Below are positions 1 to 10,929 of a stretch of DNA of 64,000 bases, piece by piece. Each line of letters opens with the position of its first letter. The stretch's first letter is position 1. The notes beneath the pieces were generated by a model that made no database searches, was not told the origin of the DNA, and worked only from the letters and a program-made list of their open reading frames with translations. Position numbers and translations under genes: made by a program. Origin of the DNA: Epiperipatus broadwayi (lineage: Eukaryota > Onychophora > Udeonychophora > Euonychophora > Peripatidae); contig JAQFVV010006273.1 of NCBI GenBank assembly GCA_028023455.1, positions 4,631,128 through 4,695,127 of the forward strand. Reading direction: 5' to 3'.

Positions 1-332
1 TATAAATCTTAATATTTAAATATGATTTGGGTTAGTTTTAGTCAACATGTTTACTATAGATGCATTTATAAGTATTTTGATAAAGATTTTGTGTGGAACC
101 AATAAAAAAATGTATGGGGCTTTAATTTGTAATATTTTTAATCATCTGATATATCTTTATTATTTAGACTTTTGGTATATAGTTTTGCAAATTAATGTTT
201 TTATTTTTTCACATGCTTTTTTAAAGACATTAAAAATAAATCCATCATTTCCTGGAACTTTTCTTTCCTGCATAGATTTAAATACACATCTCAATTATTT
301 ATAAAATACTAGTTTTCTACTTCACCTTTCAG
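1..332. other. AT-rich DNA, nothing recognised
   Basis: This stretch is low-complexity AT-rich sequence. An 85-codon open frame at 47-304 is rich in Phe, Ile, Leu and Tyr, as expected from translating AT-rich noise, and shows no domain. Confidence 0.6.
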
Positions 333-497
333 TAGTAAGTAATTTAACTTGCGCTTTACGCAAAAAAGTGAAGCTTGTCTAAAATATTATTAAAGAGTTA
401 TATGGCTAAGCGCTTTCAAAGAACTTAAGTCTCCATATTCATAGCCTACTTTAATTGAAGTTTAGTGGTGATTTATGCAAAATTTATGCAAAGTTTT
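333..497 (+). repeat. Left inverted repeat of the Penelope-like element
   Basis: This matches the reverse complement of 1745-1908 over its whole length with scattered substitutions. Shared landmarks are 'gtgaagctt', 'ttaaagagtt', 'acttaagtctccatattcat' and a doubled 'tttatgcaaa' at the inner edge. Penelope elements are known to carry long terminal repeats in direct or inverted arrangement, so this could be such a terminal repeat. Confidence 0.8.
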
Positions 498-499
498 TA

Positions 500-985
500 A
501 ACTAAATTAAACAAGCCAGAATCAAACCTGAATTTAGTATTGCATCACTGGATGTAACAGAGCTATATGGGTCAATTATCTGTAAAAGCTCGATCGACAT
601 TATTGTAGCTGAACTTACAAATAATAATTGCCCACAAGCACAGCTGAACTTCATAGTAGAATTTTTGAAATGGATGGATCAAAATATTGTGGCCACATTT
701 AATGGTAAATGGTTTAGAATGAACAATGGATGGCTAATGGGCCTCCCAATAAGTGGGAGAATATCTAGTATTTTCCTCAATCATTTGGAAAGGCAAATAC
801 TGACTAAGTACTATGCAACTGAACCAAACTTAATATATATGCACTATGTTGAGGATGTATTCATAGTGGCACCAGAACAAATAATAATGGATATTCAAAA
901 AGAGCTGCAAACACAAATCTCCTTAACAATTAACTGCATTCCTGAAAACCTTCAGCACAATGTTAAATATATGGATATTCAATAG
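500..985 (+). pseudogene. Penelope-like reverse transcriptase fragment
   Basis: The frame reads open from about 500 to the stop at 983-985 and contains the reverse-transcriptase palm. Motif A is visible as SLDVTELYGSI (about 536-570), with the catalytic Asp kept. It is followed by a segment with FNGKWFRMNNGWLMGLPIS, the PLE counterpart of the 'GLPMGSPLSP' motif. The active-site box normally read as Y-x-D-D is YVED here, so the second Asp is replaced by Glu, which should cripple catalysis. The fingers region upstream of motif A is absent because the left inverted repeat begins there. After the stop the similarity carries on in shifted frames. This is a dead copy. Confidence 0.75.
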
Positions 986-1080
986 AGATCCACACCAACT
1001 TACCTATGCCATGATAGTCAAGCCAGTAGAAATTTCGAGGATTTTAACATCCAAACTCGAACTCACCCAACTCACATAAA

Positions 1081-1647
1081 TTGGCTGGACTCACTTCCTT
1101 CCTGCACAGAAATCACAGACTATGTAAATTTGAAGCTGACTGCAAAATGAACCTCACAAATTATATTAAAGATCTAGAAAATGTTGGATTTTCACACAAC
1201 ATTATCTACAAAAAGATCAGGCAATTTCAAACTAAGTTACAAACTGACACAGCTAGAAACAATAAACCCAGAATATTGCTATCTTACATATCATCAATTG
1301 CTAGGAAATATTATAAAATATTTGCTGAGTCCTTTGAACTAGGATTCCACACCCCACCTTCAACAAACGGAATGATAAACAATATCAAAGACAAAATACC
1401 TTCTGATCAAATAGCCCAAGCCATTTATAAGATTTCATGCCCAACCAATGGATGTAGAGCAGCATATTATGGAGAGACCCATGCCAACATTACAACAAGA
1501 ACATCTCAACATCATTATTTATACAGGAGATCTATAAATAATACTGAAAAGAAATCCATATTCTTCGAGCACCAAAAAACAGCAGGCCATGTGTTCAAAC
1601 CCACTATGGCAAGGGCACTATGCACTGAATGTAATGATATGAAATGA
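1081..1647 (+). pseudogene. Penelope-like linker and GIY-YIG endonuclease fragment
   Basis: A 188-codon open frame with no ATG at its start (it opens at TTG), so it is a remnant of a longer ORF joined to the RT fragment upstream. The first 110 residues are the basic RT thumb/linker region. The GIY-YIG nuclease follows: the Cys-containing entry YKISCPTNGC, the motif AYYGETHANITTRTSQHH carrying the conserved Tyr, Gly, Glu, Arg and His positions, and a downstream FFEHQKTAGHVF that fits the Glu/His block of PLE nucleases. In intact elements this domain nicks the target for reverse transcription. A minus-strand open frame across 1515-1766 is a shadow. Confidence 0.75.
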
Positions 1648-1744
1648 AAGATTAAGGAGACATGCTTTATTGCAAATGACAACTGTGCAATAAACTGAAA
1701 AGAATCGTGCTTTGCAATCTCCAGAAAATGGTATTTATGAAAGA

Positions 1745-1908
1745 AAACTTTGCATAAATTTTGCATAAATCACCGTTAAACTTTAATTAAAGTAGGCTAT
1801 GAATATGGAGACTTAAGTTCTCTGAAAGTGCTTAGCCATACAACTCTTTAATAATATTTTAGATAAGCTTCACTTTTTTGCATAAAGCACAAGTTAAATT
1901 ACTCACTT
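1745..1908 (-). repeat. Right inverted repeat of the Penelope-like element
   Basis: Inverted partner of 333-497. The inner edge begins 'aaactttgcataaa' and the outer edge ends in 'aagttaaattactcactta'. See the left copy for the comparison. Confidence 0.8.
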
Positions 1909-2866
1909 ATTTATTTAAAATGTTTAGAATTTTAAAAGATGTAATTTAAATAAATGTTTTTTTTTTCTCTATCACTATATAATTCTTTGTACAATTTGTT
2001 TATATATTTCATAATATCCTGCTGTTTAATAATAGTGCAATATTTACTTTTTATTGCTGAATTAATTTTTTTTCCAATGTCAAAATGTTGTTTTATACTT
2101 TTAATTTTTTTATTTACATCTGTAGTTACAGTTCACATTTATATTTTTTGTAGTATTATCAGTTTTTTAATATTATTTTATAGAAGTCCAAATATTAAAA
2201 TAAGATTATAGTAAAACATTACTTCAAAAAATAAATCCATTTTCAATGTTTTAATAAATATGCAGTGCATAATATAAAAGCCACAACACCAATTCTTACT
2301 ATACCAGCTCTAATTAATTTTCTGTTTTGATAATAAACCACTAAAATATATAATATCAACCTTGTTCATCTTATCCAATTAAAATTGTCACTAAAGTTGG
2401 AGAAATAATGAAAAAAAAAACATAGAAATAATAAATAAAATAATTTAAAGTGAATTTTTTTTATATGTTTTGCTTTATATTCATCATTGAATTAGATCAA
2501 TAGTAATAAATATCACTGGAAAAAAAAATTATCATCTTATACTTCCAAAGTCTATATTTTATATTTTCCCCAGATAGTTTATTAATTTATCATAAATTTT
2601 AAATTATTCTTTTATAATAATGTAAAACATTTAAAGATAAAAAAAACAATATGTTACCAATTTGAATGCAGATCACATTAATTTTTAATAGCTGACACAC
2701 CAGAATAATTATGCCAATAACATCTTATAATTAATTAAAATCAAAACTGATGTCAAAATTTCTGTCAGTAAGAGATTAAAACTATGTTATTATTCCTATA
2801 GTAACTTGTATTATTTAATATTATTTTATTACAATTTATCAATAATCTACTTCATAAAGAATTTGT
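1909..2866. other. AT-rich DNA, nothing recognised
   Basis: AT-rich sequence with long T and A runs. The open frame at 1954-2211 is a string of hydrophobic codons from T-rich DNA and shows no domain. Confidence 0.6.
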
Positions 2867-2967
2867 TGTCAAGCATTGGTGGCCGAGTGGTCAGCACGGC
2901 TGCCATACAAGCAGTTATTTTGGCTTCGCTTCCCGGAGATGCTTTGACACATGAAAAAAAAAAAAAG
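2867..2967 (+). mobile_element. tRNA-like short retroposon with A-tail (copy 1)
   Basis: The element begins TGTCAAGC and ends TGACACATG followed by 13 A. Inside, 2873-2942 reads as a tRNA-like sequence: a 5' acceptor strand GCATTGG that can pair with the 3' end (GATGC), an A-box-like 'tggccgagtggtc', an anticodon-type hairpin 'ggctgc...gcagtt', and a decayed T-arm (GGCTTCG in place of GGTTCG). A 9-bp direct repeat with one mismatch flanks it ('agaatttgt' at 2858, 'agaacttgt' at 2968), as expected for LINE-driven retroposition. Two relatives lie at 54573 and 55013. The degenerate T-arm argues against a working tRNA. Confidence 0.75.
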
Positions 2968-5300
2968 AGAACTTGTTTTCGTTCGTTTCCCTCAACAAAA
3001 TAGATTCCTTTAAAGCTTGACAGTATTTTTATATCTTTCATAATAATTCTTCATTAAATAGATCATTTCTAGTTTTTAATCTAATTATTTTCTAATTATA
3101 TCATTCATTTAATTCTAATTTTTAATACAAATGACAAGACTTAGATTCAATTTTCACATTCATAAAAACTGTGGTCACTTAAATTTCAATGAAAAAATTT
3201 TAAATTTTAACATTAATCAAATAATAAAAAGGAAGAGATAGTTATAAATAAGAAAGTAAATCTAATAATACGTTGTTTTTTATGGTTTAAATATTTATTA
3301 TATTCATTTTCAATACTAACTGCTTTCCCAATTCCATATTAAGACACTCAAAATTGATTTTTTCCCCCCAAAAGCTTTATTGTCTTGGTTTAAATCTTTA
3401 AATTTACATTCTTACATAGTATGGTATACAAATATTAACTCATGATTTTATTAAGTGCATATTTTTATATCTAAATGACTAATAATAAGTTTTATGATTC
3501 AGCTATAAATAAGAAAGCATATCTAATAATAAGTTTTACGATTCATATATTAGTGAAGTTTTTTTTATTTCTTGCAATTTTATTAAAGTAAACAATAAAA
3601 TTAGTAAATCTCTTGAATAAATTATGATAATAATATATATAATTCAGAATTTTTTTGAATCAGATTTAATTAAAACTGAAATAAGGATATTATAAATGAT
3701 AATTATAATTCCTATTAATATTGGATGAATTTTTATAAAATATAATGAACATGATATGGTGGCAAGTAAAGAATAATTATGATATTGTTTCAAATTCTAA
3801 ATTTCTTTTTAATGAATCATTTTAACTCTTTTTCTTACTTTTTCTTTGTTTCATACATATATATGTAGTAGTTAAGGTCACAATTAGTATATCTCTTTAA
3901 ATTACTATCTTTGCTGTAATAAAATCAGATATTCTACAGTAATATCCCCGCACAAACTCAAATATATACTATTATTCTATTTATTTATTTCTAAAGCGCT
4001 TTTCGAAGGAGCTATGCTTCATTTTCAAAGCTATAGGTAGATAGCGATGATCAATTTATTTATTTATTTAAACTAACAGATGCAAATTATTCAAATTAGG
4101 TCTGCCATTTCTTCGAGATATGTATGTGCAACTTAAAATCAGAATAATATATTTGTACTTTAGAATATTTATTATAATATAACTTTTTTATTATTATAGC
4201 TAGTTAATAAATATATTAATCATTATTTTAAATTAGCACAATGATATTATTTAACACTAGAATAGATTGTTTGTGTATTTCTATATTCTTGTTTACATAA
4301 AATCATGTATATGTTTGCAATCCAAAAAAGCAAGCTCAGTTATAATGGAGTTTAGAATGTATGGTTGTGTCCATAATTCTCTTTAGAATTATTTAGATAG
4401 TGCTAAAATACTGATAATTATCTTTAACCATTGCACACTTTATTGCATAGTTTATAATGTCTTCTCCTAATTTGACAATGACCAGTGCACTTGTAATACT
4501 AGAACATACTGTACATTGATGATAATCAGGGTATAATAATTTTAATATTTTTATATAAATTTAGTTTTAAACTTATTTAGCATTTAGGTATGTGCTTCCA
4601 ACAATGATATTGAAGTTTGGGCTTTCATAATATTGTGCTTTATGATTGACATTTGTTTTGATAATGATTAGTTTAAAAATTTGATAATATACAACTTTTA
4701 AATTAAGTCACAAAAATGACTACTGATGACTGTTTGCTATTGACACAGGTCTTATTATTTATGAATACTTATTTTCGTTTGCTCTTTAAGGATATGTGTT
4801 TATATAGGTTGATTATATTTAGCATTATTATATATATTGATTAATACTTAATTACTTTATAGAGTTACCAATAGATACCAGCATATGGATGGATTAATTG
4901 ATCTTGATTAATCTGGGTACGCCCTCATCATCCTGAATTATATATATAATACATCAAAATTAAGACTCATGCAACTGTTACAAAAAGTAATAAAAATACT
5001 TTCCAGCCACAACTAAAGACCCTATTTTTTATAATTGAAGATGTCCCTTTTCTTTTGTTATCTCATTATTTTTATTTAGGCTAGAAAGAATGAATATTGA
5101 ATTAATCACACAATTTATTTTAGATATATTTTCAATTGACTGATATTATTAATTGACATGTCTGAAAGCTTTCTCGATGTAAAGATTGTGAACAACAATT
5201 CAAACAATGGAAATATATAATATAAAGTACTTCCAATATTTACTATATATGTTATACATTGGACTGAAACTCATGCAACTTGTATAACTGGTCGTTGAAA
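2968..5300. other. AT-rich DNA with small direct repeats
   Basis: No gene or named element seen. A repeat of about 30 bp occurs near 3240-3272 and 3502-3532 (shared 'ataaataagaaag' then 'tctaataata'). A short region at 4955-5010 resembles 5255-5310 around 'actcatgcaact', so the left flank of the following inverted-repeat element may be partly duplicated. Confidence 0.5.
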
Positions 5301-5302
5301 TA

Positions 5303-5509
5303 CTCTTCTTATGCACTGTATCCCTATGAGCTACATTGGAGAGGTCTTTCCCATAAAGTGAAGTAATTAAATGCTGTTTTATTAAATATATGTATAATCT
5401 AATAATTTATTAAGCCTATAAATGAATAATGGTTATTGAATATGTAACATTATTAAATGAATTAATTTATATATATGTGTGTGTCTTTTCTTTAACTTTT
5501 TTTATATAG
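5303..5509 (+). repeat. Left arm of an inverted-repeat element interrupted by hAT
   Basis: About 180 bp of this arm match the reverse complement of 8216-8425. Landmarks shared by both arms are 'cttcttatgcactgta', 'gagctacattggaga', 'aaagtgaagtaattaaatg' and 'taatctaataatttattaag'. The hAT transposon at 5510-8215 sits in the former loop, so the inverted-repeat element is older than the hAT insertion. Confidence 0.75.
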
Positions 5510-5977
5510 CAGGGGTGGACAAACTTTTAGATGCTAGGGGCTACTTTTTTGGTGAAAGTGTACCAACTGAGAGCTATTACATTTTTTTTTCAGGGTTTCG
5601 AACTGGAAACCATAAAAAGCATTTTTGCTGAACGAAAAAAATAAATAAATACAAAGTCCTGATTTTTTTACAATGTACTTATGAATTGGTGTTTCCTTGT
5701 TTTGTAAGGGTTACCAACTGATGAATTTTTTTCTATAAGATACAAACTGTTGAAGATATTTGAGTAAGATTACTATTAAATTATCTCAGCTTCCTTCAGT
5801 ATTATAATTTGTCCATGTCACTTTATAAAATATTTATTAAATTACAATTATTGAATTACCTATAAATAACAATTTTCTAGAGTTGGTCCTAAATTTTATA
5901 AAAAATTCAAAAAAATATATAGAGAAAAAAGAAAATTACTGTTTTAGAATTTTATTAAAATAAATTAGATGCAAATT

Positions 5978-5997
5978 TTACAAACAAAAAATATTAC

Positions 5998-6070
<73 letters not shown>

Positions 6071-6902
6071 ATATATATGTATATATATAGTTTCAGCAGA
6101 CATGTGGCATTGCATTTGCTCATATGAACTTAAAGTAATTCTTAAACATGATTCCAAATGTATATCAGGTAACTGTAATCTTTGTTTAGTTTTTATCACA
6201 TTCATGTAGGAAAATGCTGATTCATACAGATATGTTGAACCAAAAATGCATTAAAATATGCAGCAACTCTTCAAATATTTGGATATTTATCCTTGCTTAT
6301 TAATGTCCAGAAGCTCTCATTTGAAGCCATTGATTTTAAATGTATATCACATTTAATATTTACTATTTCTTCTTCCAGGCCTGCTGAATCTGTATGTATA
6401 AATTCACTTACTTTTTAGTGATATCTTCAATATTGATGTTAACATTAAATGGATATGACAAAAAACTAGTGATATCTTCAAGTTTGTCAAATTCCACTAA
6501 TTTTCCTTCAAATTTCTTTATAAGTAGTATTATATTTTCAACATATTTATTATAGATTAGATTATTTCTATCTTTAGACTCATCAGCCATATTTTTGAAA
6601 TGTTTTAAGTTCCCAACACTTCAGTTGCATTACAAACATACTTAATTTTCCCTTGAATGACTTCAAAGTGCTTATCAAAGCTATTATTGTTTTATTTTTT
6701 TCTTATAGTTCTACTTTAAGTTATTTAGTTTTGTTGTAATAGCACAGAAAAGGGTAATGTCAAGAAGCCATTCTTTGTCATTCAGTTCTGAATATGAATC
6801 ACCTTTAGTTTCCAAAAGTGATCTTATTTGTGGTAAAAATGATCTCAATCTAATAAAAAATTTTGCTTGACTTAACCACCTTGCACCAGTATGTAACAAC
6901 AA
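5978..6902 (-). pseudogene. hAT transposase fragment (catalytic core to dimerisation domain)
   Basis: Three pieces on the minus strand line up in family order. At 6902-6711 comes HTGARWLSQAKFFIRL then ELNDKEWLLDITLF, the 'RWLSRGKVL...LSDEEWLCDLAFL' block of ZBED5/GTF2IRD2-like hAT proteins. At 6590-6408 is the following helical segment with SYPFNVNI. At 6300-6100, after a frame change, is the C-terminal hAT dimerisation domain, with AAYFNAF then ESAFSYMNVIKTKQRLQL and DIHLESCLRI, matching the 'STYLCESAFSTMNFIKSK...LEDCLR' block. The N-terminal zinc finger and first catalytic Asp should lie above 6902, but I could not read them. The reading frame then runs into the (TA)n tract near 6066. Confidence 0.8.
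5999..6067. repeat. (TA)n microsatellite
   Basis: About 68 bp of uninterrupted TA dinucleotides inside the hAT element, followed by a short imperfect extension to about 6090. It gives rise to spurious Ile/Tyr-rich open frames. Confidence 0.97.
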
Positions 6903-8215
6903 CTCACTCTATTTATTTTCACGTGTGCTGTGTTGATGACATAACAAGTTTTTGATCTTGTTTTATTAACAATTTTGAAGGCACCACTCATAACATGATT
7001 AAATTTTAATACTTTTGAACACAATAGGAATCCATAACACTTGATATATCATTACCATTTCTCTTCATCTGATCATAAAGTCAAAACAACAATGTAGAAA
7101 AATGTTGCAGAATCTGGCATGGCAGGTAACACTCCTAAATAAAGTGAAGTGAAGTTTGTAGAGTGCATTACCTATTTTAGTTAATAAACAATAAAGCAGT
7201 CTCTCTGAACATTGGTTTATGTCTAATCATCACTCTAATCAATAAATAAAACTTTCATGCCTTTTTTATGGTTATCTGCACATATACATAATTTGAACCC
7301 AGTTCCTAATAGCTATCTGCTGCAGAACCAGCATTTGAAATATCTTTACTGGTTTTGAATGACATTATTAAATATTAACTGTAATTGGTAAATTTCTTAA
7401 TAGTTTTAACTACTATACTTCTCTATGTATCTGGAACACAGCTCTAAAGTTTATATCGAAATGGTCATGTTTATATATACAATTGTGGCCACACATATAT
7501 ATCTAATTGGTTAAATTTTATTGCAATTTTTACTTTTAATATTTTGGATTTTTTTTATTGTTAAATTTTAGACAAGAAAACATATAAAAGAAATATCATA
7601 AATGATTTTTTTCCAACTATTTTTCTATAAGCTTAGGAATAACTGAAAGTCTAGTAATAATGTTCAATATCAAAAACCTAATTCATCAGAAAAAAGATCA
7701 TGCAGTAAAGATAATCTTTATATTTATAAGCAAAGATGGTTTGTTAGTACTTTTTTTTAGACATTAAAATTACTTTTATTTTTAAGAAATCACTAGCAAA
7801 AAAATTATGAGAGAAGTTTAGTTTGTCAGCTCTATAATAAAAAATCCCACGAATAATGCTTGAATCTGTTGATTAACCATTATTCTCCGCTATAAATTTC
7901 TCAGTAAACATTAAACCATAAGAATAACAAAAATGAACAAAAAAGTTCTATTTAGAAAAATAATAAAATCTTTAATTTTTATCAAATGATGCAAAAAAAA
8001 ACATGTGTAATGTGTATTGTTTTCACGTTATCGTAAATTAAAGTCAAGAATTGCTAATTATAAAATACAAGTCCGTTTACTTTTTAATTTTTTTATATTC
8101 AAATCAGTTCTGAATTTATCATTATAATTTGTCAGTGTTTATGGTAGCTTCACGGTCTACTTTCAGAGCCCTTGCGGGCTACCGGAGACCACAGGCGCCA
8201 TCTTGGACAAGCCTG

Positions 8216-8425
8216 TAATATAGAGAGTTATCTGAAATATAAACTACACACATATAAACTTATTTATTTAACAGTGTTACATATTAAACAGCCATTATTC
8301 ATTTAAAGGCTTAATAAATTATTAGATTATATGTATAATTAATTAAACATTTAATTACTTCACTTTAGAGAAAAGATTTCTCCAATGTAGCTCACAAAGA
8401 TACAGTGCATAAGAAGATATATCAA
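8216..8425 (-). repeat. Right arm of the inverted-repeat element
   Basis: Inverted partner of 5303-5509, roughly 80-85% identical by eye. The match ends near 8420 ('cagtgcataagaaga'), beyond which the flanks differ. Confidence 0.75.
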
Positions 8426-8429
8426 TCTT

Positions 8430-9395
8430 GTCAATGATTGGTTAGATACTTTATGACTAATATTGAATAATTATTTATGATAACTAAAATTAACAGCTGA
8501 ATTAAATATTCTTGTCTTGACTGAAATTTGAAAACGTTTTCTATTTTTATGTGATTCAAATCCATGTCCAGAAATGGCTTTATATCTGAAAGCCTTTTAC
8601 AAATGAGAGTGAATATTTATTTTAAGACTTTTTATATTTGTTTTTGAGTAAAGATAAAATTAATCCCAGAGAATGACCATCAAATTTGTCTGTACTTAAA
8701 TGTAGGAATCTAGTTGCTCTCATGACTACTACAGAAAATATAGAATGAATATTAATGTAAGATTAAAACAGTGTATATATGCTTCTAATAAAACTAAAAT
8801 AAATCCTTCATTATTATCAGTAATTTCAGAATATAAAGAATATTTGAATATATTTTAATCTTAAAAAAAAAACATTGATCGTTTCCTTGAAGATAACAGG
8901 AACTTAAATTAAAGAGACATCATTTATTAAAAAAATAAACTCAGTGATGATCAAAAAGTCTTAGTGTTCCGTTGAGTACATTTTGAAATACGCGTACTTA
9001 AATATATAACTTTGTATTTTTATTCGTTATTGTTTGAAAGTAATGTTTTTTTATTGTTTTAAAAGCATATATCTGGTTCATTTGTCAAGGACATCTATTA
9101 CTAAAAATGCATTGCAATTGTATTTAATGTTTTTAATGTTTTTGCTAAATATATAGTATTGTGGTAGAATTATTATAAGAGTTATTTACAAAATATTCTA
9201 TACTAAAAAAAGGAACTTCAATCATTATAATAAATTTATAAATAAATATTCCTGTTTTTAACATAAACACACACACAATATATATATAACCATTTGAAAC
9301 CAGTCAACACTTAGACAATCTCAATATAGATAATAATTGAGAAATTCAATCTGTTGTCAAGGCAACCTCTTTTTAGCAATATGTATATAAATCAA
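8430..9395. other. AT-rich DNA, nothing recognised
   Basis: No coding similarity or repeat partner seen. It contains A- and T-runs and a short CA tract near 9265. Confidence 0.55.
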
Positions 9396-9398
9396 TAC

Positions 9399-10617
9399 AG
9401 CAAGTTACAAATTGCTAACTTGCTTTAAGTTTGTAATACAGATATTCACTATAGGGAGCATACCAATAGGTCAACAAACTTTATAAATGGCGAAAGAGAA
9501 AATATTTAAAATATCCGTAAAAATCCCCATCCTCAACCGATCAGTTTTAAGTTTTTGGCTCACCTCAGTGAAGAGCTAGGACTTCAGATACTAGATCTAA
9601 AATACCAACTCAAAAGCTGGAATTTATCTAAAACATTACTATTATTTTGAAAATCTGAATTTTTCAGACATGTAAATGTCTTTAAATTCAGCCATTCAAA
9701 TCAAATAACTATATGGGTCTGAAAACAGTTCAGTTTCACCTCAGCAGTATAACATTGCCAAAGTCTCAAGGGTAAAGGTATACTAATTAACGTAGCAAGT
9801 CACAAACTGTGTAATTTGCTTTAAACTTGCAATACAAAATATTCACTATAGGGAGAATATCAATAGCTCAACAAGCTTTAATTTATAAATGCCAAGAGAG
9901 AAAATATTTAAAATCTCTATCCGTAAACATCCCCATTCCCAGGCTGATTGGTTTTGAGCTTTTGGTTCACTTCAGTGAGGAGCTAGCGCTTCAGATTTTT
10001 CTATTTAATAATAACATATTAAATAAGTGTTATCTTTTGAGTTGGTATTTTAAATCTAGTGTCTGAAGTCCTAGTTCCCCCCTGTGGTGAGCCAAAAGCT
10101 TGAAACCGATCGGTCAGGGGATGGGGATTTTTATGAATAAAGATTTTAAACATTTTATCTTTTGGCACTTATAAATTAAAGCTTGTTGAGTTATTGGTAT
10201 GCTCTCTATAGTGAATATCTGTATTACAAGCTTAAAGCAAGTTGTGCAATTTGTGACTTGCTGTATTGATTAGTATGTCTTTATCCTCAAGGCTTTGGTA
10301 ATGTTATATTGCTGAGGCTATTAATATATGATGAAACTGAACTGTTTTCAGACCCATATAGCTATTTGGTTTGAATGGCTGGATTTAAAGACATTTATGT
10401 GTCTGGAAAATTCAGTATTAAATAAGTGCTGACTTTTGAGTTGGTATTTTAGATCTAGTATCTGAAGTCCTAGCTCCTCACTAAGGTGAGCCAAAAGATA
10501 AAAACCAATCAGTCTGGAAATGGGGATTTTTACAAATAGGGATTTTAAATATTTTCTTTTTCAGAATTTATAAATTAAAGATAATTGAGCTATTGATACG
10601 ATCCCTATAGTGAATAT
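9399..10617. mobile_element. Large nested palindrome made of four copies of one repeat module
   Basis: A palindrome of about 1.2 kb centred near 10010. The left half holds two plus-strand module copies (9439-9600 and 9839-9995), with a middle segment between them (9600-9780, including 'ctatatgggtctgaaaacag'). The right half holds two minus-strand copies (10030-10220 and 10430-10617) with the same middle segment inverted (10262-10420). Each module runs from 'ttcactatagggag', through 'ccaatag...aagctt', 'aaaatatttaaaat' and a 'ccccat' block, to a core with 'ttggctcacctcagtgaaga' and 'agatctaaaataccaactca'. A joining segment (aacttgctttaa...gtaatac) precedes each module. No coding capacity. It looks like a non-autonomous foldback element. 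Confidence 0.8.
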
Positions 10618-10929
10618 ATATATATATATTGAACTGTTTATTTATATATGGCACAAATATATTGTCATTTGGTAAAAGCTAAAAAAAAAAAGAGTAAACT
10701 TAAATTTTTTTTTATTAGTATAATTTATTTTCTTAAAAATGTACAGTGAAAGTTAAAATTGTTCGTTTGTATTTTTTTTATGTAATTAAAAATAAAAGTA
10801 AAATTGGAGAGAACAAAAACACACAAATCACTAATCTAGATAAGCTAAAAGCAAAATATTTTAGCTAATTAAAGATGGTCGAAAAACATTATAAAATAGA
10901 GAACTTTGTAATGTAAATTTGATAAAGAA

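Larger units (their letters stand above)
333..1908 (+). mobile_element. Truncated Penelope-like retroelement bounded by inverted repeats
   Basis: A decayed Penelope-like element (PLE). It carries reverse-transcriptase motifs at about 500-985 followed by a linker and a GIY-YIG endonuclease domain at 1081-1647, the domain order of PLEs, a class of animal retroelements that use a telomerase-like RT with a GIY-YIG nuclease. The coding part lies between two inverted copies of a sequence of about 165 bp (333-497 and 1745-1908), roughly 90% identical by eye. The unit is about 1.6 kb, shorter than the 2.5-4 kb of intact PLEs, and the N-terminal half of the RT is missing. A stop at 983-985 and frame changes before 1081 mean it cannot make a full polyprotein. 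I found no clear target-site duplication. Family identity is fairly secure; whether the inverted repeats belong to the PLE or to a host element is open. Confidence 0.75.
5510..8215 (-). mobile_element. hAT DNA transposon with degenerate transposase
   Basis: A 2.7-kb hAT-superfamily element. The left end begins CAGGGGTGGACAAACTT and the right end reads TTGGACAAGCCTG, whose complement CAGGCTTGTCCAA is the matching terminal inverted repeat. It is flanked by 8-bp duplications differing at one base (TTATATAG at 5502-5509, TAATATAG at 8216-8223); 8 bp is the diagnostic hAT target-site length. Transposase remnants on the minus strand at 5978-6902 resemble the ZBED5/FAM200-like branch. A (TA)n microsatellite sits just downstream of the C-terminal coding fragment. 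The GC-rich subterminal part near 8150-8215 includes a small hairpin (AGCCCTTGCGGGCT). The element is broken by stops and frameshifts. Confidence 0.85.

Noticed and set aside
1954-2211. Hydrophobic ORF that could be a membrane protein.
   Set aside because: Composition follows directly from T-rich DNA; no start context, conserved motif or neighbouring gene structure.
2847-3041. ORFs on both strands over the first tRNA-like element.
   Set aside because: They are translations of the retroposon and its A-tail.
5978-6205. An independent small gene with an Ile-Tyr repeat tail.
   Set aside because: The N-terminal part is the hAT dimerisation domain and the tail is translation of the TA microsatellite.
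9433-9457. Resemblance to the phage T7 promoter: 'taatac' then 'tcactatagggag'.
   Set aside because: The gap between the two words is six bases instead of three, and the sequence recurs as part of the repeat module in all four copies at 9.4-10.6 kb. It is a chance similarity within a repeat, not vector or phage DNA.
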